Assembly (NCBI RefSeq): GCF_000430645.1
Contig: NZ_AUMK01000004.1
Location: forward strand, 310,001 to 374,000
Direction of reading: 5' to 3'
Length of the DNA: 64,000 nt
DNA from: Aquimarina latercula DSM 2041
GTDB taxonomy: Bacteria; Bacteroidota; Bacteroidia; Flavobacteriales; Flavobacteriaceae
A model generated the notes under the pieces. It searched no databases and was not told the origin of the DNA. It saw only the letters and a program-made list of their open reading frames with translations. This document shows positions 54,591 to 64,000 of this stretch, piece by piece. A program made the position numbers and the translations under genes. Position 1 is the first letter of the stretch. Each line of letters begins with the position of its first letter.

Positions 54591-55298
54591 ATGTTTAAAA
54601 AATCTAATAAAAACATAGAACAAAAGGATAAAGCGAATTCCAAGTTAAAAAGAATTGATAAACACTATTTATATGCCGAAATTCAAAGTATACTTAATTT
54701 AGAAAAAGGGTTTTTATTAACCGTAAAAAACCTCTTGATTAAACCGGGGCAATCTGTTCGAGAATTTATACATGAAAATAGAGAAAAGTATGTAAAACCG
54801 ATGCTATTCTTAATTCTCACTTCTGTGATTTTTACATTTATTATAAATTCATTAGATATAAATTTTAGTCTTTTTAACATTGATAAAGTTCGAGGTTTCA
54901 GTGGAAAGATCCGGTCCAAGGAAATTGGAGATTGGACTCAAAACAACATTGGATATTCTCAACTTGCAATGGGTGTTTTTATTGGATTATGGATAAAGTT
55001 ATTATACCGAAAATCGAATTACAATTTCTATGAAATACTAGTTCTTCTATCATTCATTTTAGGGGAATCCTTTATTATTTTAGGAACTTTTATTCTTTTA
55101 ACGACAATTTTAAAAAGTCCAATTATAGGAGTAATTGGTATTATTATGTATTTTGTTTACATCGTTTGGGGAATTGGCCAGTTTTACGGAGAGAATCGGA
55201 TCGTAAATTATCTAAAATCACTTTTAGCATATGTATTAGGTAATATTACTTACATGATGCTAATGGCATTATTAGCATATATTTTTAAATTTATATGA
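54591..55298 (+). CDS. DUF3667-type membrane protein
   Basis: The protein has 235 residues. A hydrophilic start is followed by KGFLLTVKNLLIKPGQSVREFIHENREKYVKPMLFLILTS, the signature segment of DUF3667, then about five membrane helices. The zinc-finger-like cysteines that some DUF3667 proteins carry at the N terminus are absent here. Function unknown. It is followed 55 bases later by an alpha/beta hydrolase gene. Confidence 0.78.
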   Translation: MFKKSNKNIEQKDKANSKLKRIDKHYLYAEIQSILNLEKGFLLTVKNLLIKPGQSVREFIHENREKYVKPMLFLILTSVIFTFIINSLDINFSLFNIDKVRGFSGKIRSKEIGDWTQNNIGYSQLAMGVFIGLWIKLLYRKSNYNFYEILVLLSFILGESFIILGTFILLTTILKSPIIGVIGIIMYFVYIVWGIGQFYGENRIVNYLKSLLAYVLGNITYMMLMALLAYIFKFI

Positions 55299-55353
55299 TT
55301 AAAATAATACCCCCTCTTATAAACTATATATCTAAAGAACATTTAATAAACCA

Positions 55354-56217
55354 GTGCTGAAAGAACATCTTTATCATATCAAAACTGATGACAATGAACT
55401 CATAGCTCTTTGGAAATTGAGTTCTAATAATATATCTGGTAAACATATATTTTTAACTCACGGGACATTTTCTAATAGAAAAATATGTGACGGTATAACA
55501 TCATATTTAATTGAAAAAGGATTTACCTGTTGGATAATGGAGTGGAGAAATCATGGAAAAAGTTCAAAAACCAAAAAAGAATTTAATTTTGAAACCATTG
55601 CAAAATTTGACATTAAATCAACATTCAATTTTCTTTTCAATATCCAAAACATAAAAAAAATAGATTGTTTAACTCATAGTGGTGGTGGTATTATCTTAAC
55701 AATGTTTTTGATTAACAACCCGAGTTATAACCCAATGATTAATAGTATTACTTTATTTGCTGTACAAGCATTCGGAGCTGGAGAGACATTGAATAGTAAA
55801 ATAAAAATAGTATTAAGCAAATATATAACCGCTTTATTGGGAAAAGTTCCTTCGAAAGCTGCAGGTTCTACAGAACAAAGCGAAAGTTATTATACCATGA
55901 AACAATGGTTTGATTGGAATTTAAAAAAGAACTTTATTGGAGCAAACGGCTTTGATTACTTAAAAAGGATGAATAGTATCAATGTGCCAATTTTATCAAT
56001 TTGTGCACAAGGTGATGACTTTATAGCACCAAGGAAAGGTTGTGAAAAGTTTCTCAATGCATTTGATAACAAACAGAACAAACTTCTTTTCTTCTCAAAA
56101 GAAAATGGAAATTTAGAAAACTATAATCATAGTCGTATTTTAAAGTCTCAAAACTCAAAAAAAGAAATATGGCCCATTGTAACAAACTGGATTACCCAAA
56201 GAAAAACTGTTACTTGA
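55354..56217 (+). CDS. Alpha/beta hydrolase (lipase-like)
   Basis: The protein has 287 residues with a GTG start. Fold markers are FLTHGTFSN (oxyanion region, near 33), the nucleophile elbow LTHSGGG (near 108; Ser in H-S-G-G), Asp in AQGDDF (near 215) and His in NYNHSRIL (near 264). No signal peptide, so it is cytoplasmic. It resembles bacterial lipase/acyltransferase-like hydrolases acting on lipids or esters; the substrate is not known. Confidence 0.83.
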   Translation: MLKEHLYHIKTDDNELIALWKLSSNNISGKHIFLTHGTFSNRKICDGITSYLIEKGFTCWIMEWRNHGKSSKTKKEFNFETIAKFDIKSTFNFLFNIQNIKKIDCLTHSGGGIILTMFLINNPSYNPMINSITLFAVQAFGAGETLNSKIKIVLSKYITALLGKVPSKAAGSTEQSESYYTMKQWFDWNLKKNFIGANGFDYLKRMNSINVPILSICAQGDDFIAPRKGCEKFLNAFDNKQNKLLFFSKENGNLENYNHSRILKSQNSKKEIWPIVTNWITQRKTVT

Positions 56218-56383
56218 TACTACAGAATTAATTATTAAATTAGAAATATAAAAACCTAAAGAATAAAACTAACACTGATAAACAAAGGGTTGTAAGTATT
56301 TATAATTAATTATAAGTAGCGAAATAGTAACTATACGATCATTTTGGGTAGACATTTCGAAGCAACTTAAAATAATTAATAAA

Positions 56384-56818
56384 ATGGCTAAAAATAAAAC
56401 CACAGAAACAGAAGTAAACGTATTTGATTTTATCGAATCATATGTAGACAACGATCAAAAGAAAGCTGATAGTTATAGATTAATAGAATTAATGAGTGAA
56501 TGGTCTGGTTTTGAACCTAAGATGTGGGGACCAACTATAATAGGTTTTGGAAGCTATCACTATAAATATGCAAGTGGTAATGAAGGTGATGCTCCTTTGC
56601 TAGGATTCTCACCACGTAAAACACAATTTTCACTCTATATTTATTCAAATACAGAAAAAAGTGATGCTCTCCTGACGGATTTAGGGAAATTTAAAATGGG
56701 GAAAGCTTGTATTTATTTTAAAAAACTAGCTGATTTAAATATCTCAATTGTTGAAAAACTGAGTATGGAAACAATCGCATATTTAAATGAACATCATGAA
56801 TGTGCTTGTAGAAATTAA
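56384..56818 (+). CDS. DUF1801 (YdhG-like) protein
   Basis: The protein has 144 residues. The pattern of a leading helix FDFIESYVDNDQKKADSYRLIELM followed by MWGPTIIGFGSYHYKYASG and a basic end is characteristic of DUF1801/YdhG proteins. They are small, soluble and of unknown role. It is the first of three small DUF genes in a row. Confidence 0.82.
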   Translation: MAKNKTTETEVNVFDFIESYVDNDQKKADSYRLIELMSEWSGFEPKMWGPTIIGFGSYHYKYASGNEGDAPLLGFSPRKTQFSLYIYSNTEKSDALLTDLGKFKMGKACIYFKKLADLNISIVEKLSMETIAYLNEHHECACRN

Positions 56819-56908
56819 TAACAATTGTAAGCCAACACTATTCAAAAATCTATTAAATCACATTTTATACTCACACGTTAGTACCAATTAATTTAAAATC
56901 AAATAAAA

Positions 56909-57286
56909 ATGAAAGTTACTGTCGAAAAAAATGAAAAGGTTGCCAATATGATATTTGCGTCCATTTACCCACTTTACCTTAATAGGTTGGAAAAAAATGG
57001 TAGAACAAAAGAAGAACTCGACCAAGTAATTAAGTGGTTTACTGGTTTTGATGATGATGCTTTACAAATGCTTATTAATGAAAAAGTAACCTTTAGAACA
57101 TTTTTTCAAAAAGCTAAAATAAATTCAAACGCACACTTGATTAAAGGAGTCGTTTGTGGTTATCGAATTGAAGAAATAGAGGATGAGTTTGAATTATATA
57201 AGCAATGTAGGCGCATGGAAAAGCTGATTGATGAATTAGCGAGAGGTCGCAAAATGGAGAAGATTTTGCGAAAAGAAAAGAAATAA
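56909..57286 (+). CDS. DUF2200 protein
   Basis: The protein has 125 residues. The family hallmarks are NMIFASIYPLYLNRLEKNGRTKEELDQVI, then WFTGF and CGYRIEEIEDEF followed by LYKQCRRMEKLIDELARGR, all characteristic of DUF2200. It is soluble, cytoplasmic and of unknown role. It is 28 bases before the DUF2071-like gene, so probably co-transcribed. Confidence 0.88.
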   Translation: MKVTVEKNEKVANMIFASIYPLYLNRLEKNGRTKEELDQVIKWFTGFDDDALQMLINEKVTFRTFFQKAKINSNAHLIKGVVCGYRIEEIEDEFELYKQCRRMEKLIDELARGRKMEKILRKEKK

Positions 57287-57314
57287 AAACTGATATTAGC
57301 TATAACCATAGAAA

Positions 57315-58040
57315 ATGAAAATCCCGAAAATAAAAGGAATAATCGACAGGCGCATTCTTATCAATTATCAAGTTGACAAGGAGATCTTGGAAAATTATTT
57401 ACCGAAACCTTTTAGACCCAAACTTATTAATGGAAAAGGTATTGCTGGAATATGTTTAATTAGACTAAAAGAAATCAGACCGAAAGGATTACCAAAACAA
57501 ATCGGAATTTCCTCAGAAAATGGAGCTCATAGAGTTGCAGTTGAATGGAATGAAAACGGAAAAGTAAAAGAAGGTGTTTACATTCCAAGAAGAGATACTT
57601 CTTCTAAAGTAAACTCTTTAGCCGGAGGTACTATTTTTCCGGGTCTTCATCATCTTGCTGAATTTACGGTTAATGAATCAGACGGAAATTATGATGTAGC
57701 ATTTATTAGTGATGACGATACCTCTTTATCAATTGAAGCAAGTGAAACAGACAATTGGAACGAAGAAAGTGTATTTGATAATCTAAATTGCGTCTCAGAT
57801 TTTTTTGAAAATGGATCAATTGGTTATTCTCCTGACAAAAATGACTTTGACGGATTAGAGCTTAAAGCATATAACTGGAAAGTATCCCTCTTAAATGTAA
57901 AAAAAGTTCACTCTAGTTTTTTTGAGAATAAAACTATTTTTCCAAAAGATTCTATAAAATTCGACAATGCACTTTTAATGAAGAATATTAAACACGAATG
58001 GATTGGATTAGAAAAAATAAAAGCATCTAAATCTATATAA
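57315..58040 (+). CDS. DUF2071-like protein
   Basis: The protein has 241 residues and begins with RRILINYQVDKEILENYLPKPFRP, typical of the DUF2071/YqjF group that shares the acetoacetate decarboxylase-like fold. HRVAVEW and VYIPRRDTSS are visible in the middle. The catalytic lysine of acetoacetate decarboxylase is not evident, so an enzyme role is doubtful. Cytoplasmic; function unknown. Confidence 0.75.
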   Translation: MKIPKIKGIIDRRILINYQVDKEILENYLPKPFRPKLINGKGIAGICLIRLKEIRPKGLPKQIGISSENGAHRVAVEWNENGKVKEGVYIPRRDTSSKVNSLAGGTIFPGLHHLAEFTVNESDGNYDVAFISDDDTSLSIEASETDNWNEESVFDNLNCVSDFFENGSIGYSPDKNDFDGLELKAYNWKVSLLNVKKVHSSFFENKTIFPKDSIKFDNALLMKNIKHEWIGLEKIKASKSI

Positions 58041-58273
58041 AAAGCGGTTTATAGCTGTCTCGAAATAACTTATAAACAACATACCTCAATAAAGTATAAA
58101 ACAATGTTTAATCAGAATAGTTCGATTACTAAAATCTACTACTATTTTTAAGCTAATCCGTTGTATAATTAAAGAAAACCAAAAAGTATACGTATTTCGA
58201 AATTCCGTATAAGATTCCAACACATCATTGTACTGATCTTTGCTCTATTATTTTAAATAAAAAAAAGATCAAC

Positions 58274-59227
58274 ATGAGTATCAAAAACCAATTTGGAAAA
58301 AAGGGATGGACCCCTGATAGAATCACATCACTTAAAGATAAAACATTTGTTATCACGGGTACTACAAGTGGTACAGGATATGAAGCAGCAAAAATATTGT
58401 TATCCAAAGGAGCAAAAGTAGTAATGCTTAATCGTAATCCAAAAAAATCAGAGGACACTATCGCAACATTAAAACAAGAACTTAGTGATACTATAGATGT
58501 ATCCAATATACGTATGGATTTGGCAGAACAAGCTTCGGTAAAAAAAGCAGCAGAAGAAGTTCTTAAGACAGTTCCGCAAATCGATGCGTTAATGTGCAAC
58601 GCGGCCATTGCTCAAGTACCAAAAAAAACCTTAACCGTTGATGGTTTTGAAAGTCAGTTAGGTGTAAACCACTATGGTAACTTTTTACTACAAGCGTTAC
58701 TTTATCCAAGAATTGAAGAATCTAAAGGACGTATTGTGACTGTAGGTAGTATGGGATATAACTTAGGAATTAAAACCATACAATTCGACGATATGAATTG
58801 GGATCAAAATTACAGTCCTAATGGAGTATATAGCCAAAGTAAATTGGCGCAAATTATGTGCGTCTACGAATTACAAGATCGATTGAAAAAAGCAGGCAAG
58901 ACCGATGTTAAAGCGTATGCTTGTCATCCAGGAGCTTCCAGAACATCATTGATCAAAACTAGTGGTAGTCTAGTTACTAGATTCGTGTGGCAAATAATGA
59001 AGTTGACTCCAATGGTACAATCTGCAGAAAAAGGTTCGTATCCCGAGTTAATGTGCGCCACAGAAGATGATTTAGATCAAAAAGGATTTTACGGACCTAC
59101 AGGAAGAGGTTATTTTAAAGGTCCTGTTGGCGAATGTTCGTTAGAACCACACGCAAAAGATAAAACTGTAGCAAAAAAGTTATGGGAAGTGTCTGAAAAA
59201 GCGATAGGGTTAAAATGGAATTTATAA
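58274..59227 (+). CDS. Short-chain dehydrogenase/reductase
   Basis: The protein has 317 residues. The cofactor motif GTTSGTGYEAAKIL (near 29) has the T-G-x-x-x-G-x-G form. Next are CNAAIA (near 112) and the active-site YSQSK (Y-x-x-x-K, near 185), followed by a CHPGASRTSL segment. It resembles retinol dehydrogenase- and protochlorophyllide reductase-like SDRs, which prefer NADP. Substrate unknown. It is first in an operon with a membrane protein gene (27-base gap) and an AraC gene. Confidence 0.88.
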   Translation: MSIKNQFGKKGWTPDRITSLKDKTFVITGTTSGTGYEAAKILLSKGAKVVMLNRNPKKSEDTIATLKQELSDTIDVSNIRMDLAEQASVKKAAEEVLKTVPQIDALMCNAAIAQVPKKTLTVDGFESQLGVNHYGNFLLQALLYPRIEESKGRIVTVGSMGYNLGIKTIQFDDMNWDQNYSPNGVYSQSKLAQIMCVYELQDRLKKAGKTDVKAYACHPGASRTSLIKTSGSLVTRFVWQIMKLTPMVQSAEKGSYPELMCATEDDLDQKGFYGPTGRGYFKGPVGECSLEPHAKDKTVAKKLWEVSEKAIGLKWNL

Positions 59228-59254
59228 ACTATATAATTGAAAAAAAAATAAAAC

Positions 59255-59767
59255 ATGGATATTCTAAAAACATCAACAGACTGGGCAAAAGCTGAACTTT
59301 TTTCGACACCATTTTTCATTCTTTTCGGAGTAATATTTATAGCTGCAAGCTTAGGTTTTTGGCAATTGGGAAAAACCGACATGGCAAGAGCTTACATAAT
59401 TCCAACATTGGTAGCCGGCTCATTATTGGTAATTATTGGGTTAGGGTTATTTTTTACTAATAAATCAAGAATTACAGAATTTAAAAAAGCCTACAATAGC
59501 GATACTACAACTTTTGTTACTTCAGAACTCCAACGTACCCAAAGCACTTTAAACGAATATAAAAACGTTGTTTTTACTGCTGTTCCCTTAATTATAGCAG
59601 CTTGTGCCCTCTTCATTCTATTTATTAATACACCCATTTGGCGTGCTAGTATGATTACCACCATTGCCATGTTAGTTGTTATTTTATTGATTGACGGCAC
59701 TGCCCATGCGAGAATTGATGTTTACCAGAAACAACTATTAGCAGTAGAAAAAGAATTGAAAAAATAA
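59255..59767 (+). CDS. Four-helix membrane protein in SDR-AraC operon
   Basis: The protein has 170 residues with membrane helices at about 20-37, 47-67, 103-123 and 128-147; between helix 2 and 3 lies a soluble helical segment. No family is recognised. It lies between the SDR gene and the AraC gene, with 1 base to the latter, so all three are probably translated from one message. Confidence 0.7.
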   Translation: MDILKTSTDWAKAELFSTPFFILFGVIFIAASLGFWQLGKTDMARAYIIPTLVAGSLLVIIGLGLFFTNKSRITEFKKAYNSDTTTFVTSELQRTQSTLNEYKNVVFTAVPLIIAACALFILFINTPIWRASMITTIAMLVVILLIDGTAHARIDVYQKQLLAVEKELKK

Positions 59768-59768
59768 A

Positions 59769-60680
59769 ATGAAACATTTTAAAACATTATCAGCTTATCT
59801 AGAATATCTGGAACTGCCTAGACCAGAACATCCTATGCTAAGTGTTTTTTCTTCTATTGGAAATAATTTTTTGCCGTGCACTAAAAAAAGTTCTCCTCCA
59901 ATTACCAATGATTGTTATTCTATTAGTTTAAAAAAAATTGTAAAAGGAAGTTTAACGTATGGGCGTACCAAATATGATTTCACCAATGGTGCTCTATTTT
60001 TCATCTCACCAAGACAAGTATTACAATGGGATAACAACATGATTTTTGAACAAAAAGGATTTTCCATCAACTTTCATGAAGATTTTCTGAAAGGAACTGA
60101 ATTAGCACATCAGATCAAAAAATACGGATTCTTTTCATACTCAGTCAATGAAGCGTTACACCTATCACCCAAAGAGGAAAAGTTGATCGAAGACATTGTA
60201 AAAAGTATTGATATAGAATACCAAAATAATCAAGATAGATTTAGTAAAGACATCATCATTTCCCAACTAAGTACTCTTTTTAAATATACCAATCGCTTTT
60301 ACGAGCGACAATTTATCAATCGAAAAGATTTTTCTAACCATCTCCTAGAACAATTTAATAAACAACTGGAAAGCTATTTTGATTCAGAACAATTGCAAAA
60401 AAATGGAATCCCTAGCATTTTACAAATTGCCAATAAACTCTCAGTTTCGCAGAGATATCTAAGTGATACGTTAAAAAAAGAAACAGGAAAAACTTCTACC
60501 GAACATTTACACTTATACCTAATCAATGAAGCTAAAAATATTTTGCTGAACCCTAGCAAAACCATTTCAGAAGTAGCCTATGAATTGGGGTTCGAATATC
60601 CACCTTATTTTTCACGACTATTCAAAAAGAAAGAAGGTGTCAGTCCTACGGAATACAGAAAAAAGTATAGAATGAATTAA
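59769..60680 (+). CDS. AraC-family transcriptional regulator (soluble)
   Basis: The protein has 303 residues. The N-terminal part (about 20-190) is a cupin-like sensor (SLKKIVKGSLTYGRTKYDFTNGALFFISP). The C-terminal AraC domain (about 205-303) has ILQIANKLSVSQRYLSDTLKKETGKT and the closing ELGFEYPPYFSRLFKKKEGVSPTEYRKK. It lacks membrane helices, unlike the two other AraC regulators in the window. It likely controls its own SDR operon. Confidence 0.9.
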   Translation: MKHFKTLSAYLEYLELPRPEHPMLSVFSSIGNNFLPCTKKSSPPITNDCYSISLKKIVKGSLTYGRTKYDFTNGALFFISPRQVLQWDNNMIFEQKGFSINFHEDFLKGTELAHQIKKYGFFSYSVNEALHLSPKEEKLIEDIVKSIDIEYQNNQDRFSKDIIISQLSTLFKYTNRFYERQFINRKDFSNHLLEQFNKQLESYFDSEQLQKNGIPSILQIANKLSVSQRYLSDTLKKETGKTSTEHLHLYLINEAKNILLNPSKTISEVAYELGFEYPPYFSRLFKKKEGVSPTEYRKKYRMN

Positions 60681-60889
60681 ATCAGCTAATGCAACTTAAA
60701 GTATGTAATAGAGATGATTGTTATAATAAAAAGTAATATCAAAGTACAAATGATAAAGTATAGAAATCAATTAGAATTGGTAGACAAACAAGAAAAAGTT
60801 TAAATTGTACATCAAGTTTTATATACAATTCATTGTGTAACGCAAAACCTTGAAAAGAAATAAATTACTAATTAATCTTTAAGCATATT

Positions 60890-61783
60890 ATGAAATCATC
60901 TATTTTGAAAAAAATAATTTTCACTTTCTCCTGTATTATAATATGTAGTGCATCAATTGCACAAGATAATGACTGCAGTTACTTTGGTTTACCCAAACCC
61001 AAAACAATTCCGCAAGATTTTAATCCTAAAATATTAAATTTAAAAGGGAGCTTTAAATTTAACGTTGAAATTAAAAAATGTGATGAGATCTATTTCACCA
61101 CTATAGATTCAAAAGAAAACATCTACATATCAAAAAAAAATAATGGAAAATGGAGTGAACCAAAAATTGCATCTTTTTCGGATCCAAAGTATAGTGACGC
61201 TGATCCTTTTTTGACTAAAAAAGGGGATAGAATATATTTTATTTCTGAAAGACCAACCAGCCAAAATGATGAAAACACGGATTGGAATATCTGGTATGCT
61301 AATAATGAAAATGGTATGTGGGGAAAACCCAAGCCACTTCCTGAACCTATAAATTCAAAAGAATTTGATGAATATTTCTTCTCGATTTCAGATAAAGGAA
61401 ATGCTTTTTTCTCATCTAACAGAGCTGGTGGTCAAGGTTCTTTTGATATTTACACTGTAAAAGTATTAGACAATAATACGTTTTCGGAACCAAAGAATGT
61501 AGGTCAACCATTAAGTACCGAAAAATATGAATTTGACCCATATATTTCAAAAGATGAAAGTTTTATAATTTTCTCAATCAACGAAAATGGTAATAGCAGT
61601 CTTTACTATAGTTATAGAAATAAAAAAAATAATTGGACAGAACCTCAAAATTTGGGAGATCAAATTAACATCACAAATCAGGATTTTGCGCCATCACTTT
61701 CTAAAGACGGAAAATTTATTTTTTATTCAAATAATGGAAAATTAAAATGGGTTAGTTCTGAAATAATAAGAATCCCTAACTAG
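60890..61783 (+). CDS. Secreted PD40/TolB-like beta-propeller protein
   Basis: The protein has 297 residues with a signal peptide (ending SASIAQ). It has repeated blades with SEPKIASFSDPKYSDADPFLT, GDRIYFISERP, GNAFFSSNRAGGQGSFDIYTV and KDESFIIFS patterns, the PD40/WD40-like form seen in TolB and in OmpA-linked Bacteroidota proteins. It lacks an OmpA domain. Likely periplasmic protein-binding; partner unknown. Confidence 0.82.
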   Translation: MKSSILKKIIFTFSCIIICSASIAQDNDCSYFGLPKPKTIPQDFNPKILNLKGSFKFNVEIKKCDEIYFTTIDSKENIYISKKNNGKWSEPKIASFSDPKYSDADPFLTKKGDRIYFISERPTSQNDENTDWNIWYANNENGMWGKPKPLPEPINSKEFDEYFFSISDKGNAFFSSNRAGGQGSFDIYTVKVLDNNTFSEPKNVGQPLSTEKYEFDPYISKDESFIIFSINENGNSSLYYSYRNKKNNWTEPQNLGDQINITNQDFAPSLSKDGKFIFYSNNGKLKWVSSEIIRIPN

Positions 61784-61857
61784 AATATCTCACAATATTA
61801 CTTACACATCATTATGGTTTTGTGTCACTCTTAAATAAAAGCTTGATTTAATAATAT

Positions 61858-62505
61858 ATGAAGATTGTAAAAAAAATATTTAAATGGATTTTATTTATTT
61901 TTTTAATTCCAATTTCCTATTTAATAATATCATTGATTCTATCTGCTATAACAATCAACTCAAAAACAAGTAATAACGATTTAAGTAAATCTATTTACTT
62001 AAGTACAAACGGAGTTCATTTAGATATTATATTACCAGAAAAAGATATAGATAGTATGCTCTTATCAGGCATCAAATATGAGAATATAGAAAAATACATA
62101 TCATTCGGTTGGGGAGATGAAAACTTTTATATTAATACACCAACTTGGGGAGATTTGACTTTTAACAATGCATTCAAAGCAATGTTTTTGAAAAGTACGA
62201 CATTAATGCATGTAACTCGATATAAACAAAAACATTCAGATTGGGTTGAAATAAAAATAAATGAGATTGAATTGCAAAAATTGAATACTTATTTATTAAA
62301 TACCTTTGAGAGAAATGAAAAAGGAATGAAAATTTTATTAAAAAATAAAGGGTATTCTTCTAAGGATGACTTTTATAAATCTAAAGGAAGTTACTCTTGT
62401 TTTAAGACTTGTAATAGCTGGGTAAATACTGGATTTAAAGAAAGTGGGTTGAAATCTTGTCTTTGGACGCCATTTGATTTTGGGCTTTTGAATAAATACC
62501 AATAA
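61858..62505 (+). CDS. DUF2459/TIGR02117-like membrane-anchored protein
   Basis: The protein has 215 residues with one N-terminal membrane helix. The soluble part has STNGVHLDIILP, SFGWGDENFYINTPTWGDL and SCFKTCNSWVNTGFKESGL, all landmarks of the DUF2459/TIGR02117 family. The Cys and His in these segments suggest a thiol-peptidase-like catalytic site, but that is inference. Found in scattered bacteria; function unknown. Confidence 0.85.
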   Translation: MKIVKKIFKWILFIFLIPISYLIISLILSAITINSKTSNNDLSKSIYLSTNGVHLDIILPEKDIDSMLLSGIKYENIEKYISFGWGDENFYINTPTWGDLTFNNAFKAMFLKSTTLMHVTRYKQKHSDWVEIKINEIELQKLNTYLLNTFERNEKGMKILLKNKGYSSKDDFYKSKGSYSCFKTCNSWVNTGFKESGLKSCLWTPFDFGLLNKYQ

Positions 62506-62812
62506 AAACAAGTTAACCCTAAACTCCCGAAGATAATACTCTAGGAATTAAGCTAAATGATCAGTATGCTTTTTATTTGATGTATAGTTTGTTAAACTAA
62601 ACAATCATGATTACCATATTATAAGAGACATTGTAAATCAATTAAAAAACGTAGTCATAAATTGTAAGTGAAATGTAAGACAATCTGTTATTAAACGAAA
62701 AATAGCGCAACTTATCGAAAACAAGGAATAATATGGAAAAAATAGAGTTAATTAGGTAACAATAATACTTGCAAAAGCACTAATCTATAGAACCTAAAAA
62801 GAATAATTGTTT
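62506..62812. other. 307-base intergenic region before vgrG
   Basis: This AT-rich stretch shows no gene, no clear hairpin and no good TAnnTTTG box. It presumably holds the vgrG promoter. Confidence 0.4.
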
Positions 62813-64000
62813 ATGGCACTTCAATCAAAATTAGATATCTACATCGGAGATACGCCTATTACTTCATTTAAGAAATTTTCTCTTCGACAAAAAATTACAG
62901 AACACCACGATTTTGAATTGATATGTAGGACAGATGTTTTAGAACAACTATCAGGTGAGATGGTATCTCAAACTAAGAACTTTTTAGGAGAATCCTTTGT
63001 GGTACAAATAAAACCATTAGGGTTTATAGGTGGTTATAAAGAATTAGCATTTAAAGGTATTGTAACTTCTGTAAATAGTACCAAGGGATTTCAAAACAGT
63101 ACAGGTGACAGCGTTGTAATTTCTGGTAAAAGTAGTTCTATTATAGCAGATGATGGCCCACATTATGCATCGCATAACGATGTCCCTCTATCTGATATTT
63201 TACAAAAAACATTTCAGGGATATGACATTTCTATGCTAGCCCTTTCTTTTGATCCTACTAAAACAGATGCTTTGCATTATAGCGTACAGCAAAATGAAAG
63301 CTCTTATGAATATGCAACTCGTCTTGCTGCCCAATATAGCGAATGGTTCTATTATAACGGGAATACATTAGTTTTTGGAAATGCAAAGTATGATACCGTT
63401 CCTTTATCTTACGGAATTGATTTACAAGAGTTTTCTCTTGAATTGGCTCCAAAACCTAATAAGTATAAATACTTCACTAATGATTACTTAACTGATGAAC
63501 AACACGAGAAATCAACAGCAGAAGTGAATACCGGTGTTAATGGATATAATCAGTTCACTAATGATAAAAGTGAAAGTATATTTTCTAAAGAAACTGCTGT
63601 TTATATTAACTCCTACGATGATGCCAAATTAAAGCAACGTCTCGATACACATGTAATACAACAGAAAAAAGCTACCATAGTAAATCAAGTAATCGTAAAG
63701 GGAAAAAGTGATAATCCTGGTGTTAACTTAGGAGATGTAGTTACAATACAAGATGATATGACAGGATATGGTTCATTTAGAATCATCAAAGTTACTCATA
63801 CTGCCTCAGAAAATGGTAAATACTATAATGAATTTGAAGGAATTACAGCAGAGTTAGATGTATATCCCAATACAGATATGATGGCATTTCCTAAAAGTGA
63901 AACTCAGGTAGCTACTGTAATGGAAAATGTTGATCCAGATGGATTGAGTAGAATTCGTGTTCAGTTCCCTTGGCAAAAACCGTATGGAGAAATAACACCT
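62813..64000 (+). CDS. vgrG: Type VI secretion spike protein VgrG, partial (runs off the right edge)
   Basis: The ATG at 62813 opens a frame that stays open to the window end (396 codons). The N-terminal part (LDIYIGDTPITSFKKFSLRQKITEHHDFEL) and the middle (SSYEYATRLAAQYSEWFYYNG) match the gp27-like domain of VgrG; MENVDPDGLSRIRVQFPWQ starts the gp5 OB-fold. Bacteroidota VgrG proteins belong to the T6SS-iii type. C-terminal domains, including any effector extension, are outside the window. Confidence 0.88.
   Translation, partial: MALQSKLDIYIGDTPITSFKKFSLRQKITEHHDFELICRTDVLEQLSGEMVSQTKNFLGESFVVQIKPLGFIGGYKELAFKGIVTSVNSTKGFQNSTGDSVVISGKSSSIIADDGPHYASHNDVPLSDILQKTFQGYDISMLALSFDPTKTDALHYSVQQNESSYEYATRLAAQYSEWFYYNGNTLVFGNAKYDTVPLSYGIDLQEFSLELAPKPNKYKYFTNDYLTDEQHEKSTAEVNTGVNGYNQFTNDKSESIFSKETAVYINSYDDAKLKQRLDTHVIQQKKATIVNQVIVKGKSDNPGVNLGDVVTIQDDMTGYGSFRIIKVTHTASENGKYYNEFEGITAELDVYPNTDMMAFPKSETQVATVMENVDPDGLSRIRVQFPWQKPYGEITP

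Overview
The window is AT-rich chromosomal DNA of a member of the Bacteroidota, class Flavobacteriia, most likely a marine Flavobacteriaceae (Aquimarina-like; genus is inference). Reasons: four secreted proteins end in type IX secretion (T9SS type A) sorting domains; recognisable promoters have the Bacteroidota form (TAnnTTTG/TTTA, with TTTG 19 bases upstream in the best cases) rather than the proteobacterial one; Shine-Dalgarno sequences are mostly absent; there are DUF4199 proteins, many SPII lipoproteins, a RsmB-type methyltransferase, a fused OtsA-OtsB and a VgrG. No rRNA, tRNA, CRISPR array, transposase or phage gene was seen.

Layout. 1-7.1 kb: a lipoprotein cut by the edge, three tandem DUF4199 membrane proteins, a family 2 glycosyltransferase, a phosphohexomutase and an MsbA-type ABC exporter (envelope/glycan genes). 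7.1-7.9 kb: a gene-free stretch with three tandem copies of a small transcription unit on the minus strand, each with its own promoter and terminator: a triplicated small RNA, the most novel signal here. 8.1-9.8 kb: ECF sigma factor, membrane protein with a repeated cytoplasmic motif, and a Spy/CpxP-like periplasmic protein. 9.8-20.4 kb: BNR-repeat lipoprotein, rRNA methyltransferase, secreted endonuclease I, PurL and secreted M14 carboxypeptidase. 20.4-28.6 kb: a fatty-acid degradation regulon (acyl-CoA ligase, MarR regulator, FadN-, FadA- and FadE-like enzymes) with matching 16-bp palindromes before the ligase and before the regulator. 28.7-38.9 kb: PLA2-motif lipoprotein, secreted alpha-amylase, CBM9 lipoprotein, GH15 enzyme, OtsAB and an MFS transporter whose only plausible start is CTG (glucan/trehalose region).

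38.9-62.5 kb is a plus-strand run of accessory genes: two membrane-anchored AraC regulators each followed by serine hydrolases of the beta-lactamase fold, a Crp-type regulator, DUF6624, DUF4832, DUF3667, DUF1801, DUF2200 and DUF2071 proteins, an SDR/membrane/AraC operon and other hypotheticals. The window ends inside a type VI secretion VgrG gene.

How the genes work together: the fad genes form a complete acyl-CoA beta-oxidation route with a likely ligand-responsive repressor; secreted amylase, CBM9 lipoprotein, GH15, OtsAB and MFS link external starch use to trehalose metabolism; the sigma/membrane/Spy-like trio looks like an envelope-stress switch. The small RNAs lie between the envelope genes and that stress operon, transcribed against both. 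All assignments are from reading motifs by eye; no searches were run.
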